The position numbers and the translations under genes are program-made. Below are positions 25,950-39,756 of a stretch of 64,000 bases of DNA, one piece after another. The notes under the pieces were generated by a model, which was given only the letters and a program-made list of their open reading frames with translations, ran no database searches and was not told the DNA's origin. Source of the DNA: Epiperipatus broadwayi. Lineage: Eukaryota; Onychophora; Udeonychophora; Euonychophora; Peripatidae. The stretch is taken from the NCBI GenBank assembly GCA_028023455.1, contig JAQFVV010000508.1, positions 92,001 through 156,000 of the forward strand. The letters are read 5' to 3'. Each line of letters begins with the position of its first letter. The first letter of the stretch is position 1.

Positions 25950-27670
25950 GTTATATTGAGAAACTAGAGAACAACATAAATTGCAATTCAAATCACTTTT
26001 GGTCATTCAATAAAAAGCATTCTGGTTTAAAAAATAAAATGTCATTTGACAATGGGAGTCTTACAGCTGATGATTTTGCCAACTACTTTTCTTCATGTAC
26101 AAGGGAAAATGTGCTATCTAAATCGTATACAAAATAATAGTGTATTGCTTTTAAAAGAAATTATTTGATAGTAATTGACTCATTAAATTGTAATGGCATT
26201 TTATTAGCAATAAAATAGCTTAAAAATAAAAAAAAGTTTTGAATATGACATGTTTCCTGTTTTATTTATAAAGAATGTGCTGAACTGCTAGCTCTAGTGT
26301 TTTGTTACATTTTAGTATCTCTTTACAGCAGAGTATTTTTCCTGACCTTCATAGAAAGTTGCAAAAGTTATACCAATATCAAAAGTCAAATCAAATTATT
26401 CTTGTAATTATAGATTTTTTCATTATTATGTATAGCTGCAAAAATTTTTGAAAAATGTCTATACAGTAAGATAATAGATAAAGTATGTAAATCATTATTG
26501 AAAACACAACATGGTTTTATACCAGGCAGATCTGTAGAGAATAATCTGATACATATTTAAGATGCTATTGTGAATGCAATTGATAACAGATTACAGCTAG
26601 ATGTATTTTATTTTGATTTAAGCAAAGCATTTGACCAAGTACATCACTCTAGCTTGATTAGTAATTTGCACATTATTGGTTTCAGATGTGAACTTTTGCA
26701 GTTGTTTATATCTTTTGTGTCAAGTAGACCTAATTTTGTATCTATTAGATTTGCAAATTGTACACATATTTTAGTAATGCTGGAGTGCCTCAAGGAAGTT
26801 GACTTGGACTACTACTTTTTTCAGTTTATTCTTTGGATGTAGAACAGTGTGTAAGTAGTTCTAATTTTCTTTGCTTTACAGATAATATTAAACTATATAC
26901 AACTATTAATAATTTTGATGATCAGAAGATTTTGCAGTCTGATGTCAAAAGATTTCAGGATTGGTGTGTAAGAAACTACATGAGAATTGATATTGAAAAA
27001 TGTTGTGTAATATCGTTTTCTATAAAATCATCTACAAGTTTGTTTAATTATATACTGAACTCAAAAAGTATTTCAAGATAAGAATACCATAATGATTTAG
27101 GTATTATTTTTAAGAATAATGGACATTTAATAATAATATTAAAAATATTATTACAAAATGTTATAAAATAATGGCTTTAATTCTCAAAAACTGTAAAATG
27201 TTTAAGAGAAATATATGTGTGTATTTGATTCACACATTGGTTTTACCTATTTTAAATTATGCATCCTTGATCTGGAACTCTTGTAAAAAATTAATAAATT
27301 AGTGCTGCAAAAAGTTTATAAAAAAATTTAAGATGTATTAAATCAGAAATAATATGTGATGACAATGCACCCTACAAAAGATGAAACTATACTGACATGA
27401 AGTACTTAAAAATTACATCAAGTATAATAGATATGAGAAGTTGCCAAACAATATTATCATTTAAGATGAAGATAAAGGATATGAAATAATAATAAAAATG
27501 TATAATATTCCAAAATTTAAAAGTGAAATCTTAAAAAATTCAGCATTAGTAAGGTTATCTACATTGTATAATAAACTCCTTAATGCTGATAATAAAATTG
27601 AAACAGATGGTAGAACATTTAGGACTACTGTGCAAAAAACTCTGCAAATGTTTTTTGAACTAAATTAGCT
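25950..27670 (+). pseudogene. LINE-Q: endonuclease-RT linker and reverse transcriptase, degraded
   Basis: A plus-strand non-LTR reverse transcriptase relic. Around 26,030-26,090 the reading GLKNKMSFDNGSLTADDFAN is typical of the region before the RT core in Jockey/CR1-like LINEs. RT motif A (FYFDLSKAFDQVHHSSLI) lies at 26,606-26,660. Motif C reads LCFTDNIKLY at 26,872-26,900, so the catalytic pair DD is DN. The thumb (DLGIIFKNNG, then LVLPILNYASLIW) follows to about 27,290. Frame changes between motifs 0, A, C and thumb and many stops rule out function. The 3' end runs into the (ATT)n array at 27,717. Confidence 0.85.
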
Positions 27671-27716
27671 GTGCATTTTTGCTTGGATGTAAAATCTGTT
27701 AAATGTACTAAATGAA

Positions 27717-27928
<212 letters not shown>

Positions 27929-27939
27929 TAATTTATTAT

Positions 27940-29075
27940 TTATATTTATAATTTATATAAATGATTTATTTTCTTTACCTTTAGAATCCAAGATTTATGG
28001 TTCTGCAGATGATATTGCTTTATCTTATGCTGCAGTTTCATATAATTTTGTTGAAAAAATAATTAACGATGATTTAATCCTAATTAGTAAATGGTTAGCA
28101 TTTAATAATTTATCAATTAATCTGAGTAAAACAAAAGCTATTAATATTTTTATAAGTCAAATATTCATTTGCTTAACATTACTATTTGTAATAAGTATTT
28201 TTGGCATTGTAATAGCACTTGTACTTGTGCTAACATTTCTTTTGTTGATAATATTTGCTATCTAGGTGTTTTTATTGACTCCAGACTATCTTGGTCAAAC
28301 CAAAATTGACTTTCTTTGTTCTCGTTTACGTAAATTAAATTATGTTTTTCTATTTATCTGAATTTTTTCCTCGATCAGCTTTGATTACTTTATATATTTC
28401 TTCCTATCAAAGCTTATTATGTTATAATATATCAGTTTGGGGAACTGTTCTATTTTTTGCAATGACTACATTGTCTGTTTTACAGAATTATACAATGCAT
28501 ATCATTTTTGGTAGATCACGTGCCATGCCTGTTAAATATATTTATGCCACTTTTAATATACTAGATGTTTTCCATTTGTATAAATATAGAGTGATTCTTG
28601 ATATTTATTGTAGGAAACTTCATGTGGATACTAAATCTTCTGTTGTAAATACTCGTTTATCTACTAAATATCAGCTAGCTTTACCAATTTTTTTTAAAAC
28701 ATCTAGTAGGAAGCAATTTAGTTATAATGGTCCTAAATTATTTAATATGTTTATAAGAGATTGTTCTGTGAATTTAATGAGCACTAGTTATTTGATTTTT
28801 AAAAAGCATTTATGGCACTGGTTATATTATGCTAAGCATTAGTTTTATTTTATTTTTTTTTGTTTATATTGTATGTTATCTTGTAATTATTTATTACTGT
28901 GATTGAATTGCCAAATGCAATATCTGTGTGATTTTAATATTTTATGTTATATTTATACTTTTTTTTTTGTATTTTATTAGTGTTTTTAGTTGTTACATTT
29001 AAATTCCTCACACAAGATTTTTCTTGTATGGAATTTATCTCACTGTATTATACATTTATTGTTTGCTTCATAATG
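27940..29075 (+). pseudogene. LINE-P copy 1: RT C-terminal part with an open 3' frame
   Basis: The copy starts inside the RT domain (INDLFSLPLESKIYGSADDI). Both catalytic aspartates of motif C survive at 28,005-28,013, but the preceding aromatic residue is Ser. A motif D-like block (LAFNNLSINLSKTKAI) follows, then a frame shift. The frame 28,342-28,842 (166 codons) is open and encodes the C-terminal domain with CYNISVWG, LQNYTMHII and, near its end, FSYNGPKLFNM, all usual in CR1/L2/Jockey-like proteins. A 3' UTR leads to a tail of (AAAT)n then (AAT)n from 29,076. The 5' end is lost at the ATT array. Confidence 0.85.
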
Positions 29076-29344
<269 letters not shown>

Positions 29345-29364
29345 ATTCACAAAGTATTTGTACA

Positions 29365-30188
29365 TGTTTTAACATTAGTTTTGTTGATAATTATCGCTAT
29401 TTAGGCATCTATATTGATTCAAGGTTATCTTGGTCTAAGAACATTGTCTACTTATGTTATCGATTATGTAAAATTAATTATTTATTTTATTAGCTGGTGA
29501 AATTCATACCTAGATCTACTTTGATGACTATATATTTTGCTTGTTATCAGATTATATTATGTTACAATATTTCCATTTGGGGTGGCTCTACTGATTACTC
29601 ACTATGTCAATTATATACTTTGCAAAATTATACAATGCATATTATTTATGATAGAGCTAAATTGACCACTGTGCGAGATATGACAATTCTGTTGGGTCAT
29701 CTGTTTCTAAACTATATAAGTTTAGAATTATTATTGACTTATGTCATTGTTTTAAAGTATCAATTATAAATACCCGCTTGGCTAACAAATTTCAACTGGT
29801 GGTTCCAGATTTTTTTTTAGAAAGCACTCACAGGCAATTCAGTTACAATGAACTCAGGCTCTTTAATTTTTTGTTACTGACTGTTCAATTGATGTTGATA
29901 ATTTATTTTTTTATATTTAAAAAAAATAAAATAAAATTTTGTTTTTGTCTTCTGTGTAATGTATTGATTAATTAATTTTTTTAAATTTAATATGTATATC
30001 TTTTTGGTTGTATGCATTCTTATATTATTTGTTTTGGTTTACTTGTATTAGTATTTATAGTATATTATTATTGTTATTTTTATTGGTGTTTTTGTTTTTG
30101 GTTTGTAATTAATAATTAACGAAAGACTCCTAGTACAAGTTTATCTTGTTTGGAGTATTTCTCTTTTTATATGTATTGTTTGATTAAT
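29365..30188 (+). pseudogene. LINE-P copy 2: C-terminal fragment
   Basis: Second copy of the LINE-P family. Block for block it repeats P1: CYNISIWG (P1: CYNISVWG), LQNYTMHIIYDRAK (P1: LQNYTMHIIFGRSR), RQFSYNELRLFN (P1: KQFSYNGPKLFN). It is split over at least two frames (29,497-29,769 and 29,778-29,975). Its 3' end 'tgtttgattaataat' matches P1 'tgtttgcttcataat' and leads into the same kind of (AAAT)n(AAT)n tail. Confidence 0.85.
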
Positions 30189-30194
30189 AATAAA

Positions 30195-30258
<64 letters not shown>

Positions 30259-30265
30259 TAAAAAC

Positions 30266-30330
<65 letters not shown>

Positions 30331-30372
30331 TGATGATGATGATGATGATGCTGATGATGATGATGATGATGT
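30189..30372. repeat. (AAAT)n(AAT)n(ATG)n array shared by two LINE 3' ends
   Basis: The left side is the tail of plus-strand LINE-P2. The right side ends in ATG repeats at 30,372, where minus-strand LINE-M copy B has its 3' end ('caataaagttttgctttaaa' on the minus strand). Confidence 0.95.
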
Positions 30373-32300
30373 TTTAAAGCAAAACTTTATTGAGTCTAAA
30401 AGATTACAGAGTCACATCTAGTAATATATTGATTTTTGTTACAATTGCAAAACAAATTACAACTATGCAAGGACACCAATTAAAACATATTTTAAGTACA
30501 TAAGTCTTTATCATTTCTGCATACTTTTTGTTTGTTTTAGAATCTGGTTTTTTATTAAGTTCAGTTTATACTTGCATCACTTTAAAGTTGGAAAATTCTG
30601 ATATTGAAAGTGTCACCATTTATCATATTGGACTTATATTTTATAGATTGAATCTTGGTTTCAAATGTGACCATGTGGCTGCAAACACATCTAGTTGAAC
30701 TAGAATGCTGTCTCTTTTTCTAAACAATTCAATTTTTATTGAATATGTTGCTGAGTGGCATTGAGAGTTATTAGCAAAAGCAAAGGTGCATCTAGTACAC
30801 CAGTGGGCATAAAAAGTTTATGTTGCTGCATGAATAACAGGGATGCTGTTTTTTTAAATGTATATATTATTTCATCAATTGAAATATTAATCTTTCTCAA
30901 TGTGGTAAACATTGTGAGATGTATTGTTTTCAGTGTATTGCAGGAATGAAGGAAATGATTTTATTCTCTATGACATAGTCTATATTTGTATAGAATCTAT
31001 AAAATCTAAGGAAATGTGTTGTGGGTAGAGCATTTATATTAAACTTAAGCAAAAAATAAAATAATATTGGTTCTAGTGACCACTTTCTGAATTGTTGCAG
31101 TAGGTGCCTATTGTCTATCCAAAGAGCTGTTGGATATAGATAATGTGTCTGTGAGTTTAGGATATTATAAGTGTCCCCGTATGTATACTTGTCATTATTG
31201 AGTGATATTTTATTATATATTGACTTGAGATGTTGAATAAGTGTGGTTAGATATAAATATGAGGGGTGGGGTCTGTCTGGTGGATGTTATATTGATCACA
31301 CATTCTAGGTATGAAAATCTTTTTATGATGGCTGTTATTAGATTTAGTGATTTATGTGTGCAAAAAAACATTGATTATGTGGAGTCTGTGTTTATTGCTA
31401 AATGGTGGTATGCACAGATATTTTAAATAGATCACAACTGTCTTTTTCTTCTATATTAGTTTGTTAGAGAATGAAGAAATTTTAGATATGACTGTATTGG
31501 CAAATTCAATTATAGGTATGTAGTAGGTAATTATTGTAATTATAAATTGATTATATAGTTTTCCTTCACATATATTGACAGGTATGACTTTTCCAGTGAG
31601 GTTGTGGTTTTTTCAGCATCTTTTTAAAATTTATGTTGAAATTTTTTGCATCCTTCCATTGGTGCCAAGGCAGATTGGAAAATCATAGAAAGCCAGTCTG
31701 TTGCCATTAAACTTCTCTATACAATGTTTGCCTGAGTATATTGACCTTGAAGCAGTTTTATGTGTGTTAAATTTTAAATTAAAATTTGAGGTATTATTGA
31801 TTATCTCTTGTAATATGGGAAGATTCTTTTTAGTGAGGACAAAAACAATTACATCGTCAATATAGGTTATGCATGATATATTTCACCTAGTGTTTGAGAT
31901 TTGAATACTTTTTATATTTTCTGTATCTCTATAAATAGAGGGATTATATATATAGTGTGAAGAGCAAATCACTGATGGGAGTTCCTTGTGGGATGGACTG
32001 ACTCAGTCTGAAAGCTAGTGCTCTTTTTCCATGCAGTGTGTTGTGAATTTCTTGTCTGAGTAGTGGATTTCTTCTTATATATAATAGGAATGGAGGTGTT
32101 GTTGTTATTTTAACATGTCTAATAATTTGACAATGGGCACTGAATCAAAATCTGCCTCAACATTTAGTTGAATTATAATCAGTTCATATTTCTTTCTTTT
32201 CTTATCTGCTTTGATAATTGTTTTGTACAGTAGGGCACCCTGGCCAATGGATGAGCCTTTTTTTGACATATTGACCTGATGATACCACATAGAGTATATG
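30373..32300 (-). pseudogene. LINE-M copy B: reverse transcriptase and 3' end
   Basis: Minus-strand LINE reverse transcriptase. Motif A (VEADFDSVPIVKLLDML) lies at about 32,108-32,160, inside an open stretch 32,105-32,290. A motif B-like IPQGTPIS lies at about 31,975-31,998 and motif C YIDDVIVFV at 31,837-31,864, with both aspartates kept. Motifs A and C lie in different frames with stops between, so the enzyme is dead. The 3' end carries 'caataaagttttgc' at about 30,370-30,392, possibly a polyadenylation signal, right before the trinucleotide array. Confidence 0.8.
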
Positions 32301-33189
32301 TTGTTCTATTTTCTCTTTATTACTCTTTCAATAACTTTCATTCCTAAAGGTCTCATTGAGATTGGTCATAGATTAGATAAATATAATATTGCTGATGATT
32401 TTTTGTTAAAGTAACCATTGTAATTGGATATATACTTTGCATGTTGTAATTTTTTTAGGACATGCAATTGGCAAGATTGCATAGATATTTAGTTGTGAGG
32501 TGGCTAAGATGTCTGAACATAAATTAGGGAATGCCATGTGAACCCAGGTGACATGTATTTGCTATTGTTGCAAGTTGAAAAGCAATGTTGGTTGTTTTTA
32601 TTGGTGTGCCTATTTCAGGATCACTGGATATGTCTTTATTTGGTATAAATGCTTTTTTTTGTTTTTGAAGTTTGTTTTAAAATGATGATATATTGGGTTT
32701 ATCATGTTAAGTCCATCTGTTATAGGGCCATCGATTTCAAGTGTCATAGGCATTATGATTGGGGAAGGGCATTCCAGTGACCATCATATGTATGCTTTGG
32801 TCCAGGTATGTTTTTATGTGAGGTATTTTTTTCAATTTTATTGCTATGCATTTATTTAATGTGTTGCATGTATTATTGTACATTTCTCTCTATTTTCTAA
32901 TTTGTGCTTGATTATCTGCAGTTGGTCTAGAGAGGGTTATTCTTTTATATAGTTCATCTGCCAAAGCTAATAATCTGGTGGGGTGTGTTGAAGTGCATGT
33001 AATATGATTAATGTTGAAAGAAAGTATATCTGTGAATGCTATATACTTTTGTAATGTGATACGTTTTGAAGTTTTCGGGGCCTTATGTATGTTTCTGAAT
33101 ATAGGAATTCACTTGTTTGTCCTGGAAGAAGTTATCATATAGTCTGTTGAAGGTCTATTGTTGTAATCTGTATTTTTGTTTGGTTAAAG

Positions 33190-33700
33190 GTGATGAATTG
33201 GGCACCATGATTTGAGATTATAGATGAACAGAGTTCAAGATTAAAATAATGATGTAACATTGGTCAGTAGAATCTCAAATATATGTGATGTCTATCCATT
33301 ACTATTAAATAATATTGAGTTTTGTGGGAGAAAACCTTCAGCACTTATAAGTGAAATTATTATTTGATGGATTCATTTAGAGACAAAAGTTTGATAGGTC
33401 ATGTTGAAATCTCCCAAGAGTATTATAGGATTAGGTTTTGCTGTAAGCATTGAATTTATTGTTGTTATATTTCTGGAGATAATGACATGGCCTGGTAGTG
33501 TATAGACAAATATAAGGCTAAGTCTGACATTTATATGATGGAATGTTATTATGATAAGATTAAAGTCAACATATATAATTTTAAAGGGATTGAAAGGGCA
33601 GTTATGGAATACAATTATACCTGGGCCACCTGATGGTGATGATGATTCTCTTGAGCACGCACAAAACCCTTGGCTAACTAAGTATGTTGATGGATAAAAT
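33190..33700 (-). pseudogene. LINE-M copy B: endonuclease domain relic
   Basis: Minus-strand reading from 33,680 gives SQGFCACSRESSSPSGGPGI, then a hydrophobic core (LSLIFVYTLPGHVIISRN) and the endonuclease motif PIILLGDFN at about 33,403-33,429. GDFN is the conserved Asp/Asn block of apurinic-type endonucleases of LINEs. The frame is open for about 100 codons and then ends in TGA. It is homologous to copy A (EGFFPCSRDSSNASAGTG) and copy C (EGSCACY). Confidence 0.8.
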
Positions 33701-34479
33701 TTGAGAGATGTTGTACATTTTTGTTTCCAGTAGACGCAATATATATTTAATGAGTTAAAAAAGTTTGATGTTAGTGTTTAAGCCTTGACTTTTGAAAGAT
33801 CTGATTCTTATCTTCATGTTTTTTGTATAATTTTATAACAGGGTGTTAATGTTTATTTATTTTTGAATTCGTTTGATTTTAGTTTAAATTGCAATAGACA
33901 AATGCTGATGTATATTTAAGACTTTGATATCAGGTTTTCTTTCAGTTAGTATTGGTTTAGACTCTATATAGGTAATTGATATTGAAATTGAAAAGTTGTC
34001 TGTCTGTTGTTGGCTTACATCCATTTATATTTTATCATTTTATAGGTTGTTTGTGTCTGATAAATTGTCAATTTGGTCTGTTTTTTTTTTCCTTTTTTGG
34101 ATTTATGTTTTTAGGTGGTCAACCTGGCTTTCTTTTTCCATCTGGTGTATTCTCTTCAATGGATAGGAGGGGGGTTCTATTGCATCCATAATATTTGATG
34201 CAGTTATATTTATTATTGGAGTTTGTTTTATTATTGGTATCCTTACATTGTTTAGATTTATGTTTATATCTTCATTATATTGTTGTGTGTATTTTCTGTT
34301 TGTTGATTTTTAGTTAGAATAACAACTTTTGTTTAAACGAAATGCTGATCCTGTGATGTAATTTCTGTATTTTGTGTTATGATTTCTTGGGAGTTATTTA
34401 CACTTAAATCTAGAAGTGTGCATGTTAGTTTTTGAGTTATTATTGTTTTGGTTGATCTTTGACATAGACAATTTTGTTT

Positions 34480-35370
34480 GGTTATCATTTTTATTTGTGG
34501 GTGTTTGAATCTGTTTTTGGCTGGTTTCTATTATTGTGCTGCCAATGGATGTATCATTATTAAGTGTTTTATTTTCATCGTAAGTGGATTATTCTGCAGA
34601 GAAGGGTTTGGTTTGTTCACAGTGATTGCCTTTTATGTTATCACTCTGAGTTGCCAAGTGGTTTCACTGTCTACAGCAAAAACACTGTGGCTTTATACCT
34701 CTTACATTAAGAGACAGGTTTGCCTCTTGATCAGTAATTTGTGTTGGAATTGTGGCTGTATCTGTTTTAATGAAGTTTTATTTTGAATTCAAAGCACTTA
34801 TTGCATATAGGTGTGTGTGTCTTTTAGATATATAGGCTATAGGGCAATTACATTGCCAAACAGGTTCATCATTTTTTGAAATTTCTGTAATTTTTATTTT
34901 AGATAAGTATTTTTGAGCAATCCAGTAATAATATTTTATTGGTTTCATCTATAATTACTTGTGTGAAATTATCCAATGCTAAAATAGTAAATGAAAAATT
35001 TTCCTTTTGCTGCTGAGCATAAAAATCAATGGTTATACAGCAAGAGTTTGGATGGTCTGCAATACAAGAGATCGTTTTCCATAGTGCATTTTGTGTAATT
35101 GCTTCAAAGAATAAAGCATTTGGGAAATGATAAAATGAGCATTGATTATCCGTGATTGGGAGAACTTGCAACGTTGGTGAGAAAAACCTGTGAAATGTTT
35201 CATATAAAGTTCATATAATTGTGTTACTAAAATAATCCATTATATTATCAAGCATTTTGTCCAGATTGTGGCTGGAGGTGGTTGGTCCTCATAAGTATGT
35301 CATTTGTATTTGTTCTTTGGAAATGTGATTCTTGGGTTGGTGGTGAAATATTGCTATTTTTTAAGAAATT
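34480..35370 (-). pseudogene. LINE-M copy B: ORF1 with broken zinc knuckle
   Basis: ORF1 of LINE-M binds element RNA in related families. The N-terminal part (35,171-34,899) reads FYHFPNALFFEAITQNALWK and aligns with copy A (FYKFSREFLYEELTTKAMLD). The zinc knuckle position at 34,652-34,693 reads C-F-C-C-R-Q-stop-N-H-L-A-T-Q-S. It keeps the first Cys pair and His, but the last Cys is Ser and a TGA interrupts it. Upstream to about 35,370 lies a poorly conserved leader or N-terminus. Confidence 0.7.
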
Positions 35371-35890
35371 TTGCATACAAAGTAGGCATTGTTAAAACTA
35401 AAGATTTTTTTAAAATTTATTTTGGTGCCTAAGCTCACATATGCTTGACTAAACAGTAGCTAAAATTTATTATTCTGACTCAAGTCAGTTTTTTTTAAGA
35501 ACGAAATGAATATGTCCAGATATTTTTTACAAAAATATACTATTAAACTTTAATATAATTCAGCTTGTTCTGTATTACATTTGTTTTGTGAAAATCAAGT
35601 TGAAAAAAGAAAAATATAACTACTTACATCATAGAGTTTTTAGATTTGCTTCTTGCCTTAACAGAGATAATTCAAATTTAACATACAATGAATTATACTA
35701 GGGCGAACATATGTCAAGGAATTTATTGGTTATACTTTATGATTAATAAAGTATAACAATATAAAAAATAAAATAAAAAAACAAAAGGTTCTAAAGTTTG
35801 AGGAACTTATCTAGTTTTACCCACATGTCTTTTTGAATGTTAGTCATGTTATAGTTTTCCTTGCAGCATTTACAACATTGATGATTGTGT
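35371..35890. other. No recognised gene; space between LINE-M copies B and A
   Basis: T-rich in the plus strand; no motif of LINE-M or other repeats could be placed with confidence. Confidence 0.4.
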
Positions 35891-36784
35891 TAACAGGGAC
35901 CAAGTTGTCACATATAAGTGGGGAGTGGTGGTTATTATTCTATATTTATTTTGAATGTGTACCAATTTGTTGTTAAATGTAGCTGGGTCATTTAGTATTG
36001 TTGTGATTAAGAAAGTACACCTGGTGCTCCACTACACATACATAACCACCCTAAGGCTAGAAATTTACCTTCCCTAAAAACAACAAGTATGTGATTAATC
36101 ATTGTATCAGACTTTCTTTAGGTGTTATACATAATAAATTATTTAGTCCAGCATCTCTTCTGCTTTATGGCAGAGACTGCAGAAGAGGTTGGTAGATATT
36201 AACAAAAAGAGACTACTCAAGAAATATAAAAAAATGGGCTTGCAGTTGTAGCTAATCTTGAATTAATGTTTGCAATTATGGTATTGACTTTTTTATCTTG
36301 TAAAGGCATGTATATATAAAAACAGATTTATTGTTATGCTTTTTTGAATGAAGGTTGAAATTAATAAGTGCATATGAATGTGAATAATTTATAAAGTTAT
36401 GAATGGTCAATTTCTAGAAATTATGACACCAGTGCCAGCTGAAGCATTGGAAGAGTCTCTGGAGCATGGAAAGAAACCTTCCATATTTAAATTCTTGGTT
36501 TGGTTAGTTTGTGATCCAGCATAAATTTTTATCTCAAGGATACCTAACAAGTGTGGTTTTATATTCTTGATCCAGTGTTTTAACTTATTAATTTTTGAGG
36601 TTGAATTGAAATCCCTGATATTAATTCCACCATTGTTATTTTCATTGAATCTGTGTGTTTTTTTACTTTCAAATGTTTGGGATGATACTGGTGCTTCTTT
36701 CCATTCATCCTCATATTTCACTTCCAACTCTTCATCTAATTGCATCATAGGTGTGGGGTTGCAATCAGCAAAGTTATTGTTCAA
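35890..36784 (-). pseudogene. LINE-M copy A: endonuclease start, truncated
   Basis: The open stretch 36,784-36,407 (125 codons, entered from a non-ATG codon) contains INIRDFNSTSKINKLKHWIK followed by NIKPHLLGILEIKIYAG, the N-terminal block of LINE endonucleases. It ends near EGFFPCSRDSSNASAGTG. Below 36,400 degraded homology continues: the nucleotides at 36,258-36,300 match copy C at 41,650-41,700. RT motifs of this copy are missing, so it is 3'-truncated or broken by later rearrangement. Confidence 0.75.
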
Positions 36785-37760
36785 TTCTGTTATATTGATT
36801 GTTTTGGGCCCTCTGTTTTTTTTTTTGGTGGTTAGCCTGACCTTCTTTTCTGTTCTGTGAATTTTTGGTTGTTTTTATTAGTAGGTCTAGAATTTCAGGA
36901 GCTGGTAATGTGTGTGTAGTTGTTTTACTATTACATTGCTGCTGACCTGTGATTTTTTTATTAATTCTCTCTTCTTTATTGGTTGCTTTGTTGACTGTTT
37001 TGTATTTTGTTGACTTCTGGTGCTGAGCTTTTCTTGGTTGATCTTCAATGCTTAGCTGGCTTTTCGGGTTCTTTCTAGTGTTGCAGTTGGTTGTTAAGTG
37101 CCCCGTTTCACCACATGCAAAGCATCTCAGGCTTAATCTTTTTATATAATTAGTCAGTATTGCATTTTGGTCTTCTATCTGTCTGGAGATATCCTCCTGG
37201 TTTACACTGTCATTAAGCTTTATTTTGAAGTGATAATTGTTGCTGAAACTCAGGATAGGGATGTCAGAAAAGTAAATTTAATTTATATAAATGGCTGACA
37301 TTGTTTTTGAAAATCTTGTATGTGATATCTGAAATAAGTATTTTTATTTATTTTGTTACAATAGTTTGAAAGCTTTGATTGACTATTATTAATGCATAAT
37401 TACCTAATGATTTCACTTGTCTTTGAAATCTTGTGTACTGATGTTCATCGAAAAACTGAATTGAAACATATAAGTTTGGATGCTCTCCAATACTAGAGAC
37501 TGTATCCAACATTGCTTTTGTTGTCAGCTCTTCATAAAGGAACTCTCTACTGAATTTATAAAGTGGTAATTTTTTTATTAGTGACTGCTAATACCAGTGT
37601 CCTGGGGGGGGGGGAATTCAAGTGGCAAATAGCTTTTAGGGATGGTGTTCTTGAAACTAACGTTTATTCTTGTAATTTATATTAATTTCATACCACTGGG
37701 AAGAGCTCTTAATTTTTGTAGTCTATTAGGTTTAAATTGCTTATGTTGGCTTGATTTACC
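36785..37760 (-). pseudogene. LINE-M copy A: ORF1 with intact CCHC zinc knuckle
   Basis: Minus-strand ORF1 relic. At 37,124-37,083 the knuckle is complete: C-F-A-C-G-E-T-G-H-L-T-T-N-C (CX2CX4HX4C), inside an open stretch that runs from about 37,230 to a stop just before 36,781. The C-terminal tail is rich in Lys, Gln and Asn. The N-terminal part (FYKFSREFLYEELTTKAMLD) is in another frame. The endonuclease frame of copy A begins essentially where this frame stops, the usual compact ORF1-ORF2 junction of LINEs. Confidence 0.8.
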
Positions 37761-38333
<573 letters not shown>

Positions 38334-38984
38334 TTCAAAAAGAAACTTTATTGAACCAAATAAATTTTACACAATTACATTTGCATACACATGCTTGCTT
38401 ACATGACAGTCATTTGATTGGCCTGAAAAAGTTGATATACATGATTTTATAGAGTGAGGAGGACAATTTTGATAATGGACATATAGTTAGATATATTTGC
38501 ATAATTTAAACAAGAATCATAATATTAGTTTTAATGAATCCATCTAAAAAATATATGTCAGAATTATTGAATTGCATCATTTTTTTTTGTTTTTCATTGT
38601 TTAAAGTAGTAGTTGGTAATTAAAGTTAGTATACCTGGGTCTCATTTTATGTGGTAGATAGGTTCCACAGAAAACCCGCATTAAAAAAAATCACACAAAA
38701 ATAGACTTAACTTATCTTGAAAAATGGGGCATATGTTTTGTATTTTTCAAAATTCACATAAAAGCAAATCAACAAGAAAAAATTATTTTAAAATGTGCAT
38801 TAAAATACAAGCAAATAAAGTATGACTAATAAAAAATTTCAAATATTAGAAAAAAATTAATACAAGACTAACTTTTTTTTTACTTTTGTTATTAACTACA
38901 GTAATTAATTTTACATTTCTCATACATATTTTAATCTTAATCACTTGCATTCATTTGTAAACTGATAAGAAATCAGATTGGATA

Positions 38985-39070
38985 TGATGTGATGTATTGT
39001 GGCTTCTCCTTAAATGAAGTCAAGAATCTCTCAGCAATTATGTCCAGAAAAGCATGTTAGCCGCTTTATT
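38985..39070 (-). repeat. LINE-alpha copy 3: 3' terminal fragment (~85 bp)
   Basis: It matches the tails of copies 1 and 2 ('caagaatctctcagcaatta', 'tgtccagaaa', 'gttagcc') and ends 'cacatcat' on the minus strand. Only the last 80-odd bases of the element are present, an extreme 5' truncation. Confidence 0.75.
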
Positions 39071-39659
39071 GTTATTCATGATGTGATATACAATGAGCAC
39101 CACTTTTAGTTTTGTGCTGTGTTAATGGTTTTCTGTTTCTATATTTAAAAAAAATGACATCGTAATCAAAACAAAAAGATTATACATTATCATTAGAAAG
39201 ATTATTTTCAGTTTATAAAATCTTCGTTTTTTTATTTCAAAAATCTAAAAGATTATTTATTTTTGCTATATATAACAAAATACACTTTAAAACTTTAAAT
39301 TTTTGGAATATTTATTGTGATATTTTATATGTAAGTATAAATCTATTATTATTATTATTTACTCATTAGTATAAATAGGTTATTAACATAGAAGCTAAAA
39401 TTCTAAATATTCTTCAGACCATATTCATGTTAGCTGCTACTATATATTTTTGAAAAAAAAAGTATTTCAAGTCAAAATAAGTTATTAATAATTTAAATTT
39501 CTTGATATCTAATATAGTGAAATATGAAAGATATTAAGAAGAAATGTGAATCACATAACTTCAAAATCACATTAAAATAATCTGCATAAAAGGAGATCCA
39601 GGTGGATTCATTTGTCTAGCTATATTATTGATTATTGCTTTAATAATGACTATGTGTCT

Positions 39660-39660
<1 letters not shown>

Positions 39661-39753
<93 letters not shown>
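39661..39753. repeat. (TA)n microsatellite, ~93 bp
   Basis: An uninterrupted TA tract within the presumed LINE-M copy C region. Confidence 0.95.

Positions 39754-39756
<3 letters not shown>

Noticed and set aside
33976-34786. Plus-strand hydrophobic frames at 33,976-34,191 and 34,478-34,786 that look like membrane proteins
   Set aside because: They are antisense to LINE-M copy B; T-rich complement of A-rich LINE coding sequence gives Phe/Leu/Val-rich translations.
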